NCBI GenBank assembly: GCA_963776735.1
Contig: CAVZNV010000018.1
Coordinates: 496,001-560,000, forward strand
Direction: 5' to 3'
DNA: 64,000 nt
DNA from: PALSA-612 sp963776735
GTDB lineage: Bacteria; Actinomycetota; Thermoleophilia; Gaiellales; Gaiellaceae
The notes under the pieces were generated by a model that ran no database searches, was not told the origin of the DNA, and was given only the letters and a program-made list of their open reading frames with translations. Below, one piece after another: positions 17,330-27,391 of this stretch. Position numbers and translations under genes: made by a program. The first letter of the stretch is position 1; each line of letters starts with the position of its first letter.

Positions 17330-17875
17330 TTGGCGGACGGATCTTCGGGCATCAGGGCCAGCACGCGGTAGGTGCCGCCCTTGCGGCGCAGGACTGACGC
17401 GAACAGGTCGTCCTCGGGGCCCGGGAAGAGGTCGACTCCGTCGGCCGGCTCCACGAGCCACGACTCCTCCTCGAGCTCCGACTCGAGCTGGCCGGGGCCC
17501 CAGCCGGCGTAGCCGGCGAACACGCGAGCCCGGCGGGTCGCACCGGCCAGCGCCTCCAGGTCGTCGTCGCTCGACGCGAAGCCGACGTCGCCGAAGACGA
17601 TCGTCGCCGCCAGACTCGGGTCATCGAACTCCGCCAGGACGAGCACCGCCTCCGGCTGCACCGGCCCGCCCACATGCACCCGTGACTCCTCGCCGGCCAC
17701 GACTGCCAGCGGCGGCACCGCGTCGCCGACCGTCACGTCCGCAGGCCGGTTCAGCACGAGGCCCATCGCGCCCTCCTCGCCGTGCTCGCCCACCAGCACC
17801 ACCGCGCGGCGGAAATTCGGGATCGAACAGCGCCGGCGTGGCCACGAGCAAGCGGCCCTTGAGGGACGTCGTCAC
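17326..17875 (-). pseudogene. YqgE/AlgH (DUF179) family protein with one frameshift
   Basis: The start is GTG 17875, directly after the TAG of the ABC permease gene (17876). It opens with TTSLKGRLLVATPALFDPEF, the conserved N-terminus of the family. The AAA run at 17813-17815 (TTT on the coding strand) has one base too many. Removing it joins FRRAVVLVGEHGEEGAMGLVLNRP, and the frame then continues to 17326 with HVGGPVQPEAVLVL and FAGYAGWGPGQLESELEEESW, both family signatures. About 182 residues when corrected, the usual length. The molecular role of YqgE/AlgH proteins is poorly defined; some members affect regulation of surface polysaccharides. The frameshift is most likely a sequence error. 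Confidence 0.85.
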
Positions 17876-20440
17876 CTACTCATATTGCAGTGCTTCGAGC
17901 ACGTTCAGCCGCGAAGCGCGCCGCGCCGGCAGAATCGCCGCGAGCAGCCCGGCCACGATCGCGACGAGCACGAACACGATCAGCGTGGTGACCGGCCAGG
18001 AGAAGACGATGAAGTCCACCCGCGCGATCAGCAGCACCGCGAGCACGATCCCGAGCGCGATGCCGATCGCGGCTCCGATCAGCGCTGTGATCACGCTCTC
18101 GTAGCGGATCATCCGCCGCACCTGGCGCCGTGTCATCCCGACCGCGCGCAGCATCCCGAGCTCGCGCGTCCGCTCGAAGACCGTGAGGACAAGCGTGTTG
18201 ATGATCCCGAAGAGCGACACGACCACGGACAGCGCCAGCAGCACGTAGAGCACGTTCAGCACCGCGTCGAGCCCGCCCGCCTGGTTCGTCTTGAACTGGT
18301 CGATCGTTTGCACCTTCGCGTTCGGGAAGCCGCTTGAGCGAGTGCCCGAGCAGCGTCGTGTTCGCCTTGTTCACGCCGCCGACCGCGTTCACGAAGATGA
18401 ACAGGTCCTGCGGCTGCTGGTACAGGCCGTCGAACGTCTTGCTCGAGATCGTCACCGGCCCGAACGGCGAGCCCCCGGGCGGCGGGTTGAAGATGCCGTG
18501 CACGACGAACGTGCGGGACGCGCCGCTCGGCACGACCGCGCGCATCGGCGAGCCGACCTTGAGGTCGTTGTCCTTCGCAAAGGTCTTGTCGATGAACGCG
18601 CCGTCGGCGCCGAGGGTTTCGAATGTCGCTTGTCCCGGCCCGGCGATCCAGTTCAGCTTCAGGACGCGACTGCCGCCCGGGGTGATCGCGGTCAGGCTGT
18701 GGGTCGCGCCGAACATCCGCATGTCCGCCTCGCGCACGCCGACAACCGCGGTCGACACCTTCGCGGCCCGCATCGGATTCTCGGTCGCGATCGGAATCGG
18801 GTCGAAGTTGTTCTGCGCGGTGACGGCGTAGTTCGCCTGCGCGAGCTGGTTGACCGCGTCGAAGAACGAGGCACGGATCCCCGCGGCGAGCATGGCGACG
18901 AGCGTGACGAGCGCGAGTCCGATCATCAGCGCCGCAGCCGTCGAGCCGGTTCGCTGCGGGTTCCGCTGGGCGTTCTCGCGGGCCAGCACGCCGGGCGCCC
19001 CTCCGATCTTCGACCCCGGGTAGCCGATCGCCGTGGCGAGCGGAACGACGAGGTGGGACGAGAACAGCGCCACTCCGATGAAGATCAGAAGCGCGCCCAG
19101 ACCCATGAAGACGAGAATGGCCGTCGTCGACAATCCACTCCCGAACAGCGCGTACGCGAAGGCGAGGAAGCCCAGACCGGCCAGCGTTCCGGAGATGTAC
19201 GGCGCGGAAGCGGTGGAATCGTCCGGGCGGCAGCGTCGCCCCCTCGCGGACGGCGGCGATCGGTGGCACCCGCGTCGCGCGCATGGCCGGGCGCAGGCTG
19301 GCGATGACGGTCACGAGGATGCCGACGAGCAGCGCGACGACGATCGTGCGCGTCTCGAACAAGAGGCCGGTGTTCGGCAGCGTGAAGCCAACCGCGTCGA
19401 ACAGCGAGAAGAGGAGCTTCGCGAGGGCCAGTCCGAGGAACAGCCCCGTGAGGGACGCGAGCACGCCCATGACCGTCGACTCGAGCAACACGAGGCGCAG
19501 GATCTGGCGGCGCGATGCCCCGAGCGTGCGCAGCGTCGCGAACTCACGCGTGCGCTGCGCGATCGTGATCGAGAGCGAGTTCGCGATCACGAAGGCGCCG
19601 ACGAAGAGCGCGATGCCGCCGAACGCGAGGAGGAAGGTCCTGGAGGAAGCTCGTGAAGCTCTTCGTGTCGCTGGCGTCGGTCTTCGCCTGCTGGGTGCCG
19701 CTCCGAACCTGAGTCTGCGGCGGCAGGATGCTGTGGATCTGAGCGAGCAGCGCGGCCTCGGTGACGCCCGGCTTCCGCGAGATGCGGATGTCGTCGAGCT
19801 TCCCCTGTTTCTTGAACAGCTGCTGCGCGGTCGCGAGATCGAAGCCGGCGAGAGTCGCACCGCCGATGTCGAGGTTGCTCGATCCGAACTTGACCAGGCC
19901 CGAGATGCGGAACTTCGTCACGCCGCCCTGCGCCTCGACGCCGATCTGCTGTCCGACCTGCAGGTGCTTCTTGCTCGCTGTGCTGTGATCGATCACCACC
20001 TGGCCATCCTTCGGCCACGCTCCCGAGACCAGCGTCAGCGAGCTGAACGCCGGGTACTTCGGGTCGACCGAGAAGCCGAGGTGTGGCGCGCCGCCGAAGC
20101 TGATCACCTTGCCGTTCTTGCCGATCAGGTTCGTGCTCGAGTCGGCGACGCCGCCGATCGCAGCCGCCACCACGTCGTGTTGCGCGCGCACCTTGTCGAG
20201 TAGCGACTCGTCGAACGGCGGCAGGTTCGTGGTCGAGTTCTTGCTCACCGCCGACTTGCCGGTGATCACCGCGTCCGTGTTGCGATAGATGCTCGAGAAG
20301 ATCGTGTCGAACGCGTGCGAGATCGAATCGGTCAGCACGTACGTGCCGCTGACCGTTGCGACGCCGAGCACGATCGCGAAGCCGGTCAGCAGGGTGCGGA
20401 GCTTCCGCCCCCAGAGCGACCTGAGCGAGACCTTGATCAC
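17876..20440 (-). pseudogene. ABC exporter permease (MacB/FtsX-like, long form) with three frameshifts
   Basis: The GTG at 20440 gives VIKVSLRSLWGRKLRTLLT, a typical FtsX-family opening before the first membrane helix and a large extracytoplasmic domain (about 260 residues). The frame breaks at CC 19639-19640, GG 19206-19207 and CC 18330-18331. Deleting one base at each joins FTSFLQ to TFLLAFGGIALFVGAFVIANS, then RFHRF to SGTLAGLGFLAFA, then LGHSLKR to NAKVQTIDQFKTNQ. The result is a protein of about 850 residues with two FtsX modules and two periplasmic domains, ending LNVLEALQYE. With the adjacent ATPase it would form a mechanotransmission-type exporter, often moving lipids, peptides or lipoproteins. 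The indels are probably artefactual. Confidence 0.85.
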
Positions 20441-21181
20441 GAGTCGAGCGACTCCATCGTCGTCGAGCACCGTCTTGGCGTCCGAGCGGCCGACGTCCTT
20501 GACGATCTCGCCGTCGTCGAGGAAGAGGATCCGGTCGGCGATCGCGGCGGCGCGCGCGTCGTGCGTGACCATCACCGTCGTCTGTCCGTAGCTGTCGACC
20601 GAGTCGCGCATCAACGTCAGGATCTCACCGCTGGTCTTCGAGTCGAGGTTGCCTGTCGGTTCGTCCGCGAAGACGACGGTCGGTTTCGAGACGAGCGCGC
20701 GCGCGATCGCGACGCGCTGCTGCTGGCCTCCGGAGAGCTCGCTCGGCCGGTGCGTGCGCCGGTCGCTGAGCCCGGTCTTCTCGAGCAGACCCTCGAGCCA
20801 CGCCTCGTCCGGCTTCTCGCCTGCGATCGTCAGCGGGAGCACGACGTTCTCCTCGGCCGTGAGCATCGGGAGCAGGTTGAAGAACTGGAAGACGAAGCCG
20901 ATGTGCTCGCGCCGGAGCTTCGTCAGCGCGTTGTCGTCGAGCTTCGTGATGTTCTGGCCGGCGATCGTCACGCTGCCCGACGTCGGCTTGTCGAGGCCGG
21001 CGAGCAGGTGCATGAGCGTCGACTTGCCGGAGCCCGACGGGCCCATGACGGCGGTGAGCTTGCCCTTCGAGACGTCGAGCGAGACGCCGCGCAGCGCGTC
21101 CACCGCGGTGTCGCCTTCGCCGTAGCGACGGGACAGGTCGTCGGCGGACACGACGGTTCCGTTCGTATGGGCGTCAGTCAT
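20437..21181 (-). CDS. ABC transporter ATP-binding protein (MacB/LolD-like)
   Basis: The start is ATG 21181 with GGGAG upstream. Nucleotide-binding domain motifs in order: Walker A GPSGSGKST, Q-loop FVFQFFNLLPMLTAEENV, signature LSGGQQQRVAIARALV, Walker B VVFADEPTGNLDS and H-loop VTHDARAAA. As written, the frame runs without a stop into the permease (TVLDDDGVARLVIKV). Removing one base near 20457-20462 instead gives a short tail ending MESLDS and TGA at 20439-20437, overlapping the permease GTG. I favour separate ATPase and permease genes and a twelfth or thirteenth indel, but a natural fusion cannot be excluded. It powers the adjacent exporter. A TAGGCT box about 30 nt upstream may be its promoter. 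Confidence 0.88.
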
Positions 21182-21292
21182 CGAAGCTCCCGGGCCGAGG
21201 GACGGAAGCCGCAGCCTACCGAGACGAATCGCATCACGTGGTACGGCTAGCTCGACTCTTTCGGCGACCGCCCGCTTGGCTAGGCTGACCCC

Positions 21293-22447
21293 GTGGGCGT
21301 CAAGCGGTACCTGTTCACGCCAGGCCCGACGACCGTGCCGCCAGAGGTGCTGGCGGCGCTCGCAGAGCCTGTCGTCCATCACCGCGGCGCCGACTTCCGC
21401 GCGATCTACGGCGAGTGCCTCCAGCGCCTGAAGGACGTCTTCCGCACGTCGTCCGACGTGTTGCTCTTCACCGCGTCCGGCACCGGGTCGATGGAGTCCG
21501 CGGTCGCAAACCTCTGCTCGCCCGGCAACCGGGTCGTGGTCGTGTCGGCCGGCAGCTTCGGCGAGCGGTGGGTGCAGATCGCGGAACGCTACGGCTGCGA
21601 GGTCGTCCCGCTGCGCTACGAGTGGGGCGAGTCCCCGTCCGCCGACGACCTCGCCTCGACGCTCGCCGACACGAGCGGCGCGCGGGCCGTCTTCCTCACG
21701 CACTCCGAGACGTCGACCGGCGTCGTCGCGGACGTCCAGGCACTCGCGGCGGCCGCGCGGCCTACCGGCGCGCACGTCGTCGTCGACGCGATCTCGAGTC
21801 TCGGCGCCGTGCCGCTCGAGGTCGATGCCTGGGGAATCGACGTCGCCTGCGCGGGCTCGCAGAAGGCGCTGATGACGCCGCCCGGCCTGGCGATGGCGTC
21901 GGTCTCGGACGCCGTCTGGGCGCCCGAAGGCCGCTCGTCGTCGCCGCGCTACTACTTCGACTGGGAGCGCACGCGGAAGGCGCAGGAGCAGCTCGACGCC
22001 GCCTTCACGCCGGCGACGTCCCTCGTCGTCGCGCTCAACGTCGCGCTCGGCCTGATCCTCGACGGCGGACTCGACCAGGCCTTCGAGCGGCACCGGCTGC
22101 TCGGCCGCGCCTGCCGGGAGGGCGCGAAGGCGATGGGCCTCGAGCTGTTCTCTCCGGACGACGACTCGGCTGCCGTCGTCACCGCGATCAAGGCGCCCGA
22201 GGGCACCGACGCGACCGAGCTCGTCGCGCTGCTCCGCGACCGCTACGGCGTCCAGCTCGCGAACGGCCAGGCGCACCTGAAGGGCAAGGTCTTCCGCATC
22301 GGCCACATCGGCTACTACGACGTCTTCGACATCGCCACGGCTCTCGGTGCCGTCGAGCTCGGGCTCGCCGACCTGGGCGCCGAGATCGAGCGCGGCGCGG
22401 CGGTGACGCGGGCCCTCGACGTGTACGCCGAGGGCGCCCGGGTGTGA
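21293..22447 (+). CDS. Class V aminotransferase, probable phosphoserine/serine-glyoxylate-type transaminase
   Basis: A 384-residue PLP enzyme from GTG 21293. It opens with YLFTPGPTTVPPEVL and has the cofactor-phosphate region FTASGTGSMESAVANL. The aldimine Asp lies in VVVDAISSLGAVPLEVD and the Schiff-base Lys in GSQKALMTPPG. This is the alanine-glyoxylate / serine-glyoxylate subgroup rather than classical SerC. Overlapping serA by 4 nt argues that it makes 3-phosphoserine in the serine pathway, as proposed for similar gene pairs lacking SerC. The promoter is TAGGCT at 21281-21286, 6 nt before the GTG, so the message is probably leaderless. Confidence 0.85.
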   Translation: MGVKRYLFTPGPTTVPPEVLAALAEPVVHHRGADFRAIYGECLQRLKDVFRTSSDVLLFTASGTGSMESAVANLCSPGNRVVVVSAGSFGERWVQIAERYGCEVVPLRYEWGESPSADDLASTLADTSGARAVFLTHSETSTGVVADVQALAAAARPTGAHVVVDAISSLGAVPLEVDAWGIDVACAGSQKALMTPPGLAMASVSDAVWAPEGRSSSPRYYFDWERTRKAQEQLDAAFTPATSLVVALNVALGLILDGGLDQAFERHRLLGRACREGAKAMGLELFSPDDDSAAVVTAIKAPEGTDATELVALLRDRYGVQLANGQAHLKGKVFRIGHIGYYDVFDIATALGAVELGLADLGAEIERGAAVTRALDVYAEGARV

Positions 22448-24024
22448 ACGACCGCGCTCGCGTGCTCGTCCGCGAGCCGATCGCGGAATCGGGAGTCCAG
22501 CTCCTCCGGGAGCACTTCGAGGTCGACGTCGACGGCACGTCGGACCTCGCGGAGATCGTCGGCGACTACGACGGAATCGTCATCCGCTCCGCGACGAAGC
22601 TGACCGCCGACCTGATCGCCCGTGCCGACCGGCTGAAGGTGATCGGCCGCGCCGGAGTGGGGGTGGACAACATCGACGTCGCCGCTGCGACGCGGCGCGG
22701 CATCGTCGTCGCCAACGCGCCCGAGTCGACGGTGATCTCCGCGGCCGAGCACACGATCGGCCTCCTGCTCGCCCTCTCGCGGAACATCCCGCAGGCCTAC
22801 GCGGCGCTGAAGGACGGCCGCTGGGAGCGTTCGCGCTACGCGGGCATCGAGCTCTCCGGCAAGACGCTCGGCATCGTCGGCTTCGGACGGATCGGCCAGC
22901 AGGTCGCCCGCCGCGCCCTCGCGATGGGCATGGTCGTCGTCGCGTTCGATCCCGTCGTGTCGCGGGAGCGCTTCCGCGAGCTCGGCGTCGACCGGGCCGA
23001 GACGCTCGAGGACATGCTCGGCGCTGTCGACTTCCTCACGTTGCACGCCCCGCTGACCGAGGAGACGCACGGGCTGATCTCGGCCGAGACGATCGCCGCG
23101 ATGCGCGACGGCGTCCGGATCGTCAACGCGGCGCGCGGCGAGCTCGTCGACGAGGGCGCGCTCGTCGACGCGCTGCGCTCGGGCAAGGTCGCGGCGGCCG
23201 CGCTCGACGTGTTCTCGGAGGAGCCCTACAGCGGCCCGCTGCTCGAGCTCGACAACGTCGTCGCGACGCCGCACCTGGCCGCGTCGACCGAGGAGGCGCA
23301 GGACCGGGCGGGCGAGATCGTCGCCGAGCAGGTCGTCGCAGCGCTCTCCGGCCAGTTCGTGGCGAACGCTGTCAATATCCCGTCGGTCGGGGCGGAGGAC
23401 CTCGAGGTGCTCGGGCCGTTCATCCCGCTCGCGACGAAGCTCGGGAGACTGGCGATGGAGCTTGCCGAGGGGCGCGCCGACCGGATCTCGCTCTCGTACC
23501 TCGGCGGCCTCGCCGAGCGCGACACCCGGCTGCTGACCGTCGCCGCGCTCAACGGCGCCTTCTCGGGCCGGAGCGACGTACCGGTGAACTTCGTCAACGC
23601 TCCGGTGATCGCCGCCGAGCGCGGGATCGCCGTCGAAGAGGAACGGCGTGGCCTCACGAGCGGCTACACGAACCTCCTCCGGGTCACGGTGTACGCGAAC
23701 GGGGACGAGATCACTGTCGACGGCACGACGATCGGACGCGAAGACCGGCTCTGGCTCGCGGCGGCACTCGGCTACCTGATCGAGATCGAGCTGGCGCCGC
23801 TGATGGCTTTCTTCGTGTACGACGACGTGCCGGGGGTGATCGGCCGCGTCGGGACGACCTTCGGCAAGGCCGAGGTGAACATCGCCAACATGGCCGTCTC
23901 CCGCTCGAACCACGGCGACAAGGCCCTCATGGCTCTGTCGATCGACACGCCGGCGCCTTCGGAGCTCCGGGACGAGTTCCTCGCCGCCGGCTTCGACGAG
24001 GCCTGGTTCATAAAACTCGGCTGA
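22444..24024 (+). CDS. serA: D-3-phosphoglycerate dehydrogenase
   Basis: A 526-residue enzyme from GTG 22444 (overlaps the aminotransferase stop). It oxidises 3-phosphoglycerate to 3-phosphohydroxypyruvate, the first committed step of serine synthesis. Visible: IGRAGVGVDNIDVAAATRRG, the NAD site LGIVGFGRIGQQVARRA, catalytic Arg in NAARGELVDEGALV, Glu in VFSEEP and His in ATPHLAASTEEAQ. Residues from about 320 form the extra (allosteric substrate-binding) domain. The last 75, with VYDDVPGVIGRVGTTFG, form an ACT domain. This long form matches the mycobacterial/Bacillus type, where serine feeds back on the enzyme. Confidence 0.95.
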   Translation: MNDRARVLVREPIAESGVQLLREHFEVDVDGTSDLAEIVGDYDGIVIRSATKLTADLIARADRLKVIGRAGVGVDNIDVAAATRRGIVVANAPESTVISAAEHTIGLLLALSRNIPQAYAALKDGRWERSRYAGIELSGKTLGIVGFGRIGQQVARRALAMGMVVVAFDPVVSRERFRELGVDRAETLEDMLGAVDFLTLHAPLTEETHGLISAETIAAMRDGVRIVNAARGELVDEGALVDALRSGKVAAAALDVFSEEPYSGPLLELDNVVATPHLAASTEEAQDRAGEIVAEQVVAALSGQFVANAVNIPSVGAEDLEVLGPFIPLATKLGRLAMELAEGRADRISLSYLGGLAERDTRLLTVAALNGAFSGRSDVPVNFVNAPVIAAERGIAVEEERRGLTSGYTNLLRVTVYANGDEITVDGTTIGREDRLWLAAALGYLIEIELAPLMAFFVYDDVPGVIGRVGTTFGKAEVNIANMAVSRSNHGDKALMALSIDTPAPSELRDEFLAAGFDEAWFIKLG

Positions 24025-24150
24025 GCAGGCAAAACGCACCCGGCGCCGCCTCGCGAGGACCCCGGTTCGGCGCCTGACCCCAGCTCGACGCCTGTCAGTA
24101 CACTTTCTGTAGTTACTCAGACAGACGTACCTGGGGAGGTCGAAAACCAC

Positions 24151-26439
24151 GTGAGCACCCTTCTGCTCGTCCCGCTGGAAGACGCCGTCGTCTTCCCGAA
24201 CATGAACATCACCCTTGCCGCCGACGTCGGTGCCGAGGATCGCGTGCTGCTCGTGCCCAAGCACGAGAACGAGTACGCCAGGGTCGGGACCGTCGCCGAG
24301 GTGACCGAGCGCGTCCGCCTGCCCGGCGGCGCGATCGCCGTCAACGTCGCCGGCCTCGTCCGCGGCGTGGTCGGCGCTGCCGTCACCGACACCGAAGGCC
24401 GCCTGCGCGCCGAGGTCGACGAGCGCCCCGACGAGGTCCCACCGGGCGTGAAGACGCGCGAGCTCGAGGTCGAGTACCGCGCCGTCGTCGAGGAGATCCT
24501 CGAGCTGCGCGGCGCGGACGATCGCGTCCGGGCGTTCGTCCGGGCCGTTCAGGAGCCTGGCGCCCTGGCCGACACCGCCGGCTACGCGCCCGACCTGACC
24601 TTCGAGCAGAAGGTCGAGCTGCTCGAGGCCGTCGACGTCGTCGAGCGGCTCCAGCTCGCCGTCCGCTTCCAGCGCGAGCGGCTCGCGGAGCTGCAGGTGC
24701 GCCGGCGCATCCGCGACGACGTCGAGTCGGGGGCCCAGAAGCAGCAGCGCGAGTACTTCCTGCGCAAGCAGCTCGAATCGATCCAGAAGGAGCTCGGCGA
24801 GGACGAGGCGTCCGTCGTCGAGGAGTACCGCACGAAGATTGCCGAGGCCGAGATGCCCGACGAGGTGCGCGAGCAGGCCGAGCGCGAGCTGGGCCGGCTC
24901 GAGCGCATGGGCGACTCGACCGGCGAGGCGTCGATGATCCGCACCTACCTCGACTGGCTCCTGGCCGTGCCATGGGGCAAGCGCTCCGAGGAGCGGCTCG
25001 ACCCCCGGCACGCGCGCGAGGTGCTCGACGCCGACCACGCGGGTCTCGAGGACGTGAAGGAGCGCATCGTCGAGTACCTGGCCGTCCGCAAGCTGCGCCA
25101 GGAGCGGGGGATCGCCGAGGACAAGCGGTCCGGCGCGATCCTGACGCTGATCGGCCCGCCCGGAACCGGCAAGACGTCCATCGGCGAGTCGATCGCCCGC
25201 GCGCTCAACCGCGAGTTCGTCCGCATGTCGCTCGGCGGCGTGCGCGACGAGGCGGAGATCCGCGGCCACCGGCGCACGTACATCGGCGCGCTGCCGGGCC
25301 GGCTCGTCCGCGCCCTGCGCGACGCCGGGACGATGAACCCCGTGATCATGCTCGACGAGGTCGACAAGATCGGCGCCGACTGGCGCGGCGACCCGTCCGC
25401 AGCGCTGCTCGAGGTGCTCGATCCGGCGCAGAACCACTCGTTCCGCGACCACTACCTCGACATCGAGCTCGACCTCTCCGAGGTCGTCTTCATCGCCACG
25501 GGCAACATCGCCGACACGATCCCCGGCCCGCTGCTCGACCGGATGGAGGTCATCCGCTTCGACGGCTACACGGTCGACGAGAAGGTCGCGATCGCCCGCG
25601 GATACCTTTGGCCGCGCCAGCGCGAGCGGAACGGCCTGCTCGAGGACGAGGTCGAGATCTCCGACGAGCTGCTCGAGGTCGTCGTCTCCGACTACACGCG
25701 CGAGGCCGGCGTCCGCCAGCTCGAGCGCGAGCTCGGCAAGCTGCTCCGCAAGACGGCGACGAAGATCGCCGCGGAGGACGCGACGGCACCGGTCGTGCTC
25801 GACGAGCCCGCGCTGCGCGACGCGCTCGGCCGCCCGCGCTTCTGGCGTGAGACGGCGGAGCGCACAGCCGTCCCCGGCGTGGCCACCGGCCTCGCGGTCA
25901 CCGGCACCGGTGGCGACGTCCTCTTCGTCGAGGCGACCGGAATGTCGGGCCGTGAGCCGCTCGTCCTCACGGGCCAGCTCGGCGACGTGATGAAAGAGTC
26001 CGCACGCATCGCGCTCTCGTGGGTGCGCTCGCACGCGGACGAGCTGCACATCACCGAGAGCGCGTTCGACGGCAGGTCGTTCCACGTCCACGTCCCGGCG
26101 GGCGCGATCCCGAAGGACGGGCCGAGCGCCGGCGTGACGATGACGACAGCGCTCGCCTCGCTGCTCACCGGCCGGCCGGTCAAGCACACCGTCGGCATGA
26201 CCGGCGAGGTCACGCTCCAGGGCCGGGTGCTGCCGATCGGCGGGCTGAAGCAGAAGGTGCTCGCGGCACACGCCGCCGGCATCACCGACGTGATCATCCC
26301 CGAGCGAAATCGGGCCGACCTCGACGACGTCCCCGAGGACGTCCGGGCCGAGATCGCGTTCCACCCGGTAATGACGGTCGCCGAGGTGCTGGATGTCGCG
26401 CTCGAGCCTGCTCCCGTCGATCAGCAGCTCGCCGCGTAA
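24151..26439 (+). CDS. lon: ATP-dependent endopeptidase Lon
   Basis: A 762-residue cytosolic AAA+ protease from GTG 24151, with Shine-Dalgarno GGGGAGG at about 24133. It unfolds and degrades damaged and regulatory proteins. The N-terminal substrate domain (LLLVPLEDAVVFPNMNITL) is followed by a coiled region (QREYFLRKQLESIQKELGED). Walker A GPPGTGKTSIGES begins near residue 335, then VIMLDEVDKIG (Walker B) and ATGNIADTIPGPLLDRME. The peptidase dyad is Ser659 in PKDGPSAGVTM and Lys702 in GLKQKVLAAHAAG. Length is normal. A TACACT box at 24099-24104 would give a leader of about 40 nt. No clear heat-shock operator was seen. Confidence 0.96.
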   Translation: MSTLLLVPLEDAVVFPNMNITLAADVGAEDRVLLVPKHENEYARVGTVAEVTERVRLPGGAIAVNVAGLVRGVVGAAVTDTEGRLRAEVDERPDEVPPGVKTRELEVEYRAVVEEILELRGADDRVRAFVRAVQEPGALADTAGYAPDLTFEQKVELLEAVDVVERLQLAVRFQRERLAELQVRRRIRDDVESGAQKQQREYFLRKQLESIQKELGEDEASVVEEYRTKIAEAEMPDEVREQAERELGRLERMGDSTGEASMIRTYLDWLLAVPWGKRSEERLDPRHAREVLDADHAGLEDVKERIVEYLAVRKLRQERGIAEDKRSGAILTLIGPPGTGKTSIGESIARALNREFVRMSLGGVRDEAEIRGHRRTYIGALPGRLVRALRDAGTMNPVIMLDEVDKIGADWRGDPSAALLEVLDPAQNHSFRDHYLDIELDLSEVVFIATGNIADTIPGPLLDRMEVIRFDGYTVDEKVAIARGYLWPRQRERNGLLEDEVEISDELLEVVVSDYTREAGVRQLERELGKLLRKTATKIAAEDATAPVVLDEPALRDALGRPRFWRETAERTAVPGVATGLAVTGTGGDVLFVEATGMSGREPLVLTGQLGDVMKESARIALSWVRSHADELHITESAFDGRSFHVHVPAGAIPKDGPSAGVTMTTALASLLTGRPVKHTVGMTGEVTLQGRVLPIGGLKQKVLAAHAAGITDVIIPERNRADLDDVPEDVRAEIAFHPVMTVAEVLDVALEPAPVDQQLAA

Positions 26440-26444
26440 CCCCC

Positions 26445-26750
26445 ATGCGCTGCCGCAGCTGCCAGCCGCTGCCCGAGGATGTCCGCCGCGCCGCCGACCT
26501 CCTCGGGCGGCGCTACGCGCTGGCGATCGTCTACGCCTCGCACACCGGCGCGTGCCGCTTCAACGAGTTCCGTCAGGCGCTCGGGCCGGTGCCGCCGACG
26601 ACGCTCTCGGCGCGGCTGGACGAGCTGGCCGCAGCAGGCATCTTCGAGCGGCGCGTGATCGACTCACGCCCGCCACGCACCGAGTACGCGCTGACGGAGA
26701 AGGGCCGCCGGCTCTCGGCGCTGCTCGAGGCGCTTTCGGCGCTCGGCTAG
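26445..26750 (+). CDS. HxlR-family transcriptional regulator
   Basis: A 101-residue winged-helix protein from ATG 26445, five bases after the lon stop. Family features: LLGRRYALAIVYASHTGACRFNEFRQAL, then VPPTTLSARLDELAAAGIFERR (recognition helix) and the wing PPRTEYALTEKGRRLSALLEAL. The N-terminus MRCRSCQPLPEDV holds a CxxC pair, and Cys is also present in the GACRF segment. Many HxlR proteins sense thiols or aldehydes through N-terminal Cys, so redox sensing is plausible. Target genes are unknown. It overlaps the convergent esterase gene by 4 nt. Confidence 0.85.
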   Translation: MRCRSCQPLPEDVRRAADLLGRRYALAIVYASHTGACRFNEFRQALGPVPPTTLSARLDELAAAGIFERRVIDSRPPRTEYALTEKGRRLSALLEALSALG

Positions 26751-27391
26751 GCAAGCGCGGCCGCGAGCCACGACCGCATCTCGTCCAGGAACGACGGGTC
26801 GATCGTGTGCTGCATCGGCGACTCGCGGTAGAGCACGTCGGCACCGGCGTTCTCGAGCCGCTCGCGCGCTTGCCGGCCCCAGTCGACGCCGATAACGGGG
26901 TCGTACGAGCCGTGGCCGATCGCGACCGGTGGCAGGGGTGGCGTGAGGTCGAGCTCGAAGCCCGGCACGGTCGGCATGAAGCCGGAGAGCGCGATCAGCG
27001 CCGCCGGACGCGGCCGACCGGCGCCGAGGCCGAGCGCGTACGTCATCACCGCGCCCTGCGAGAACCCACCGAGCGCGACGCGCGACCAGTCGAGCCCGGT
27101 CTCGGCGACGAGCGCGTCCAGCCAGGCCGAGGCACGAGCGTCGGTGACGAGGAACGTCTCCGGATCAGGAAACCCGATCTGCCGCACGGCGTACCAGTGC
27201 GCACCACCGGGTGGCAAGGAGAGCGGTCCGCGCGGGCTGACGACGAGCAGCCGCCGCTCGGGATCGAGCAGGTCGGCGACGGGAAGCAGGTCGCGCTCGT
27301 CGGCGCCGCGGCCGTGGAAGAGCACGAGCAGCCCGGCCGGGTCGCCCTCGGCTTCTCGGCGCACGGAAACGAGTGTCCCGGTCCCATCCAC
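26747..27391 (-). CDS. Phospholipase/carboxylesterase-family alpha/beta hydrolase
   Basis: A 214-residue hydrolase from GTG 27391. Alpha/beta fold markers: oxyanion-hole region LLVLFHGRGADERDLLPVADLL, nucleophile elbow ALGGFSQGAVMTYAL (Ser in GFSQG), acid region AIGHGSYDPVIGVDWG and catalytic His in SPMQHTIDP. This matches the short carboxylesterase (YpfH/Abhydrolase_2) family acting on acyl esters or acyl-protein thioesters. There is no signal peptide, so it is cytosolic. The -10 box TAGGCT (27403-27398) lies 6 nt before the GTG with no ribosome-binding site. It is divergent from the YbaK gene across only 18 bp. Confidence 0.88.
   Translation of the reverse strand: MDGTGTLVSVRREAEGDPAGLLVLFHGRGADERDLLPVADLLDPERRLLVVSPRGPLSLPPGGAHWYAVRQIGFPDPETFLVTDARASAWLDALVAETGLDWSRVALGGFSQGAVMTYALGLGAGRPRPAALIALSGFMPTVPGFELDLTPPLPPVAIGHGSYDPVIGVDWGRQARERLENAGADVLYRESPMQHTIDPSFLDEMRSWLAAALA

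Noticed and set aside
19544..22306. One giant ATPase-permease protein extending past 21181
   Set aside because: The portion before ATG 21181 is antisense to the aminotransferase gene; only the ATPase and permease parts are real.
22315..26364. A 1,349-codon open frame on the minus strand
   Set aside because: It lies opposite serA and lon, both with complete motifs, and its translation is low-complexity Arg/Asp/Val-rich. It is a codon-bias shadow in high-GC DNA.
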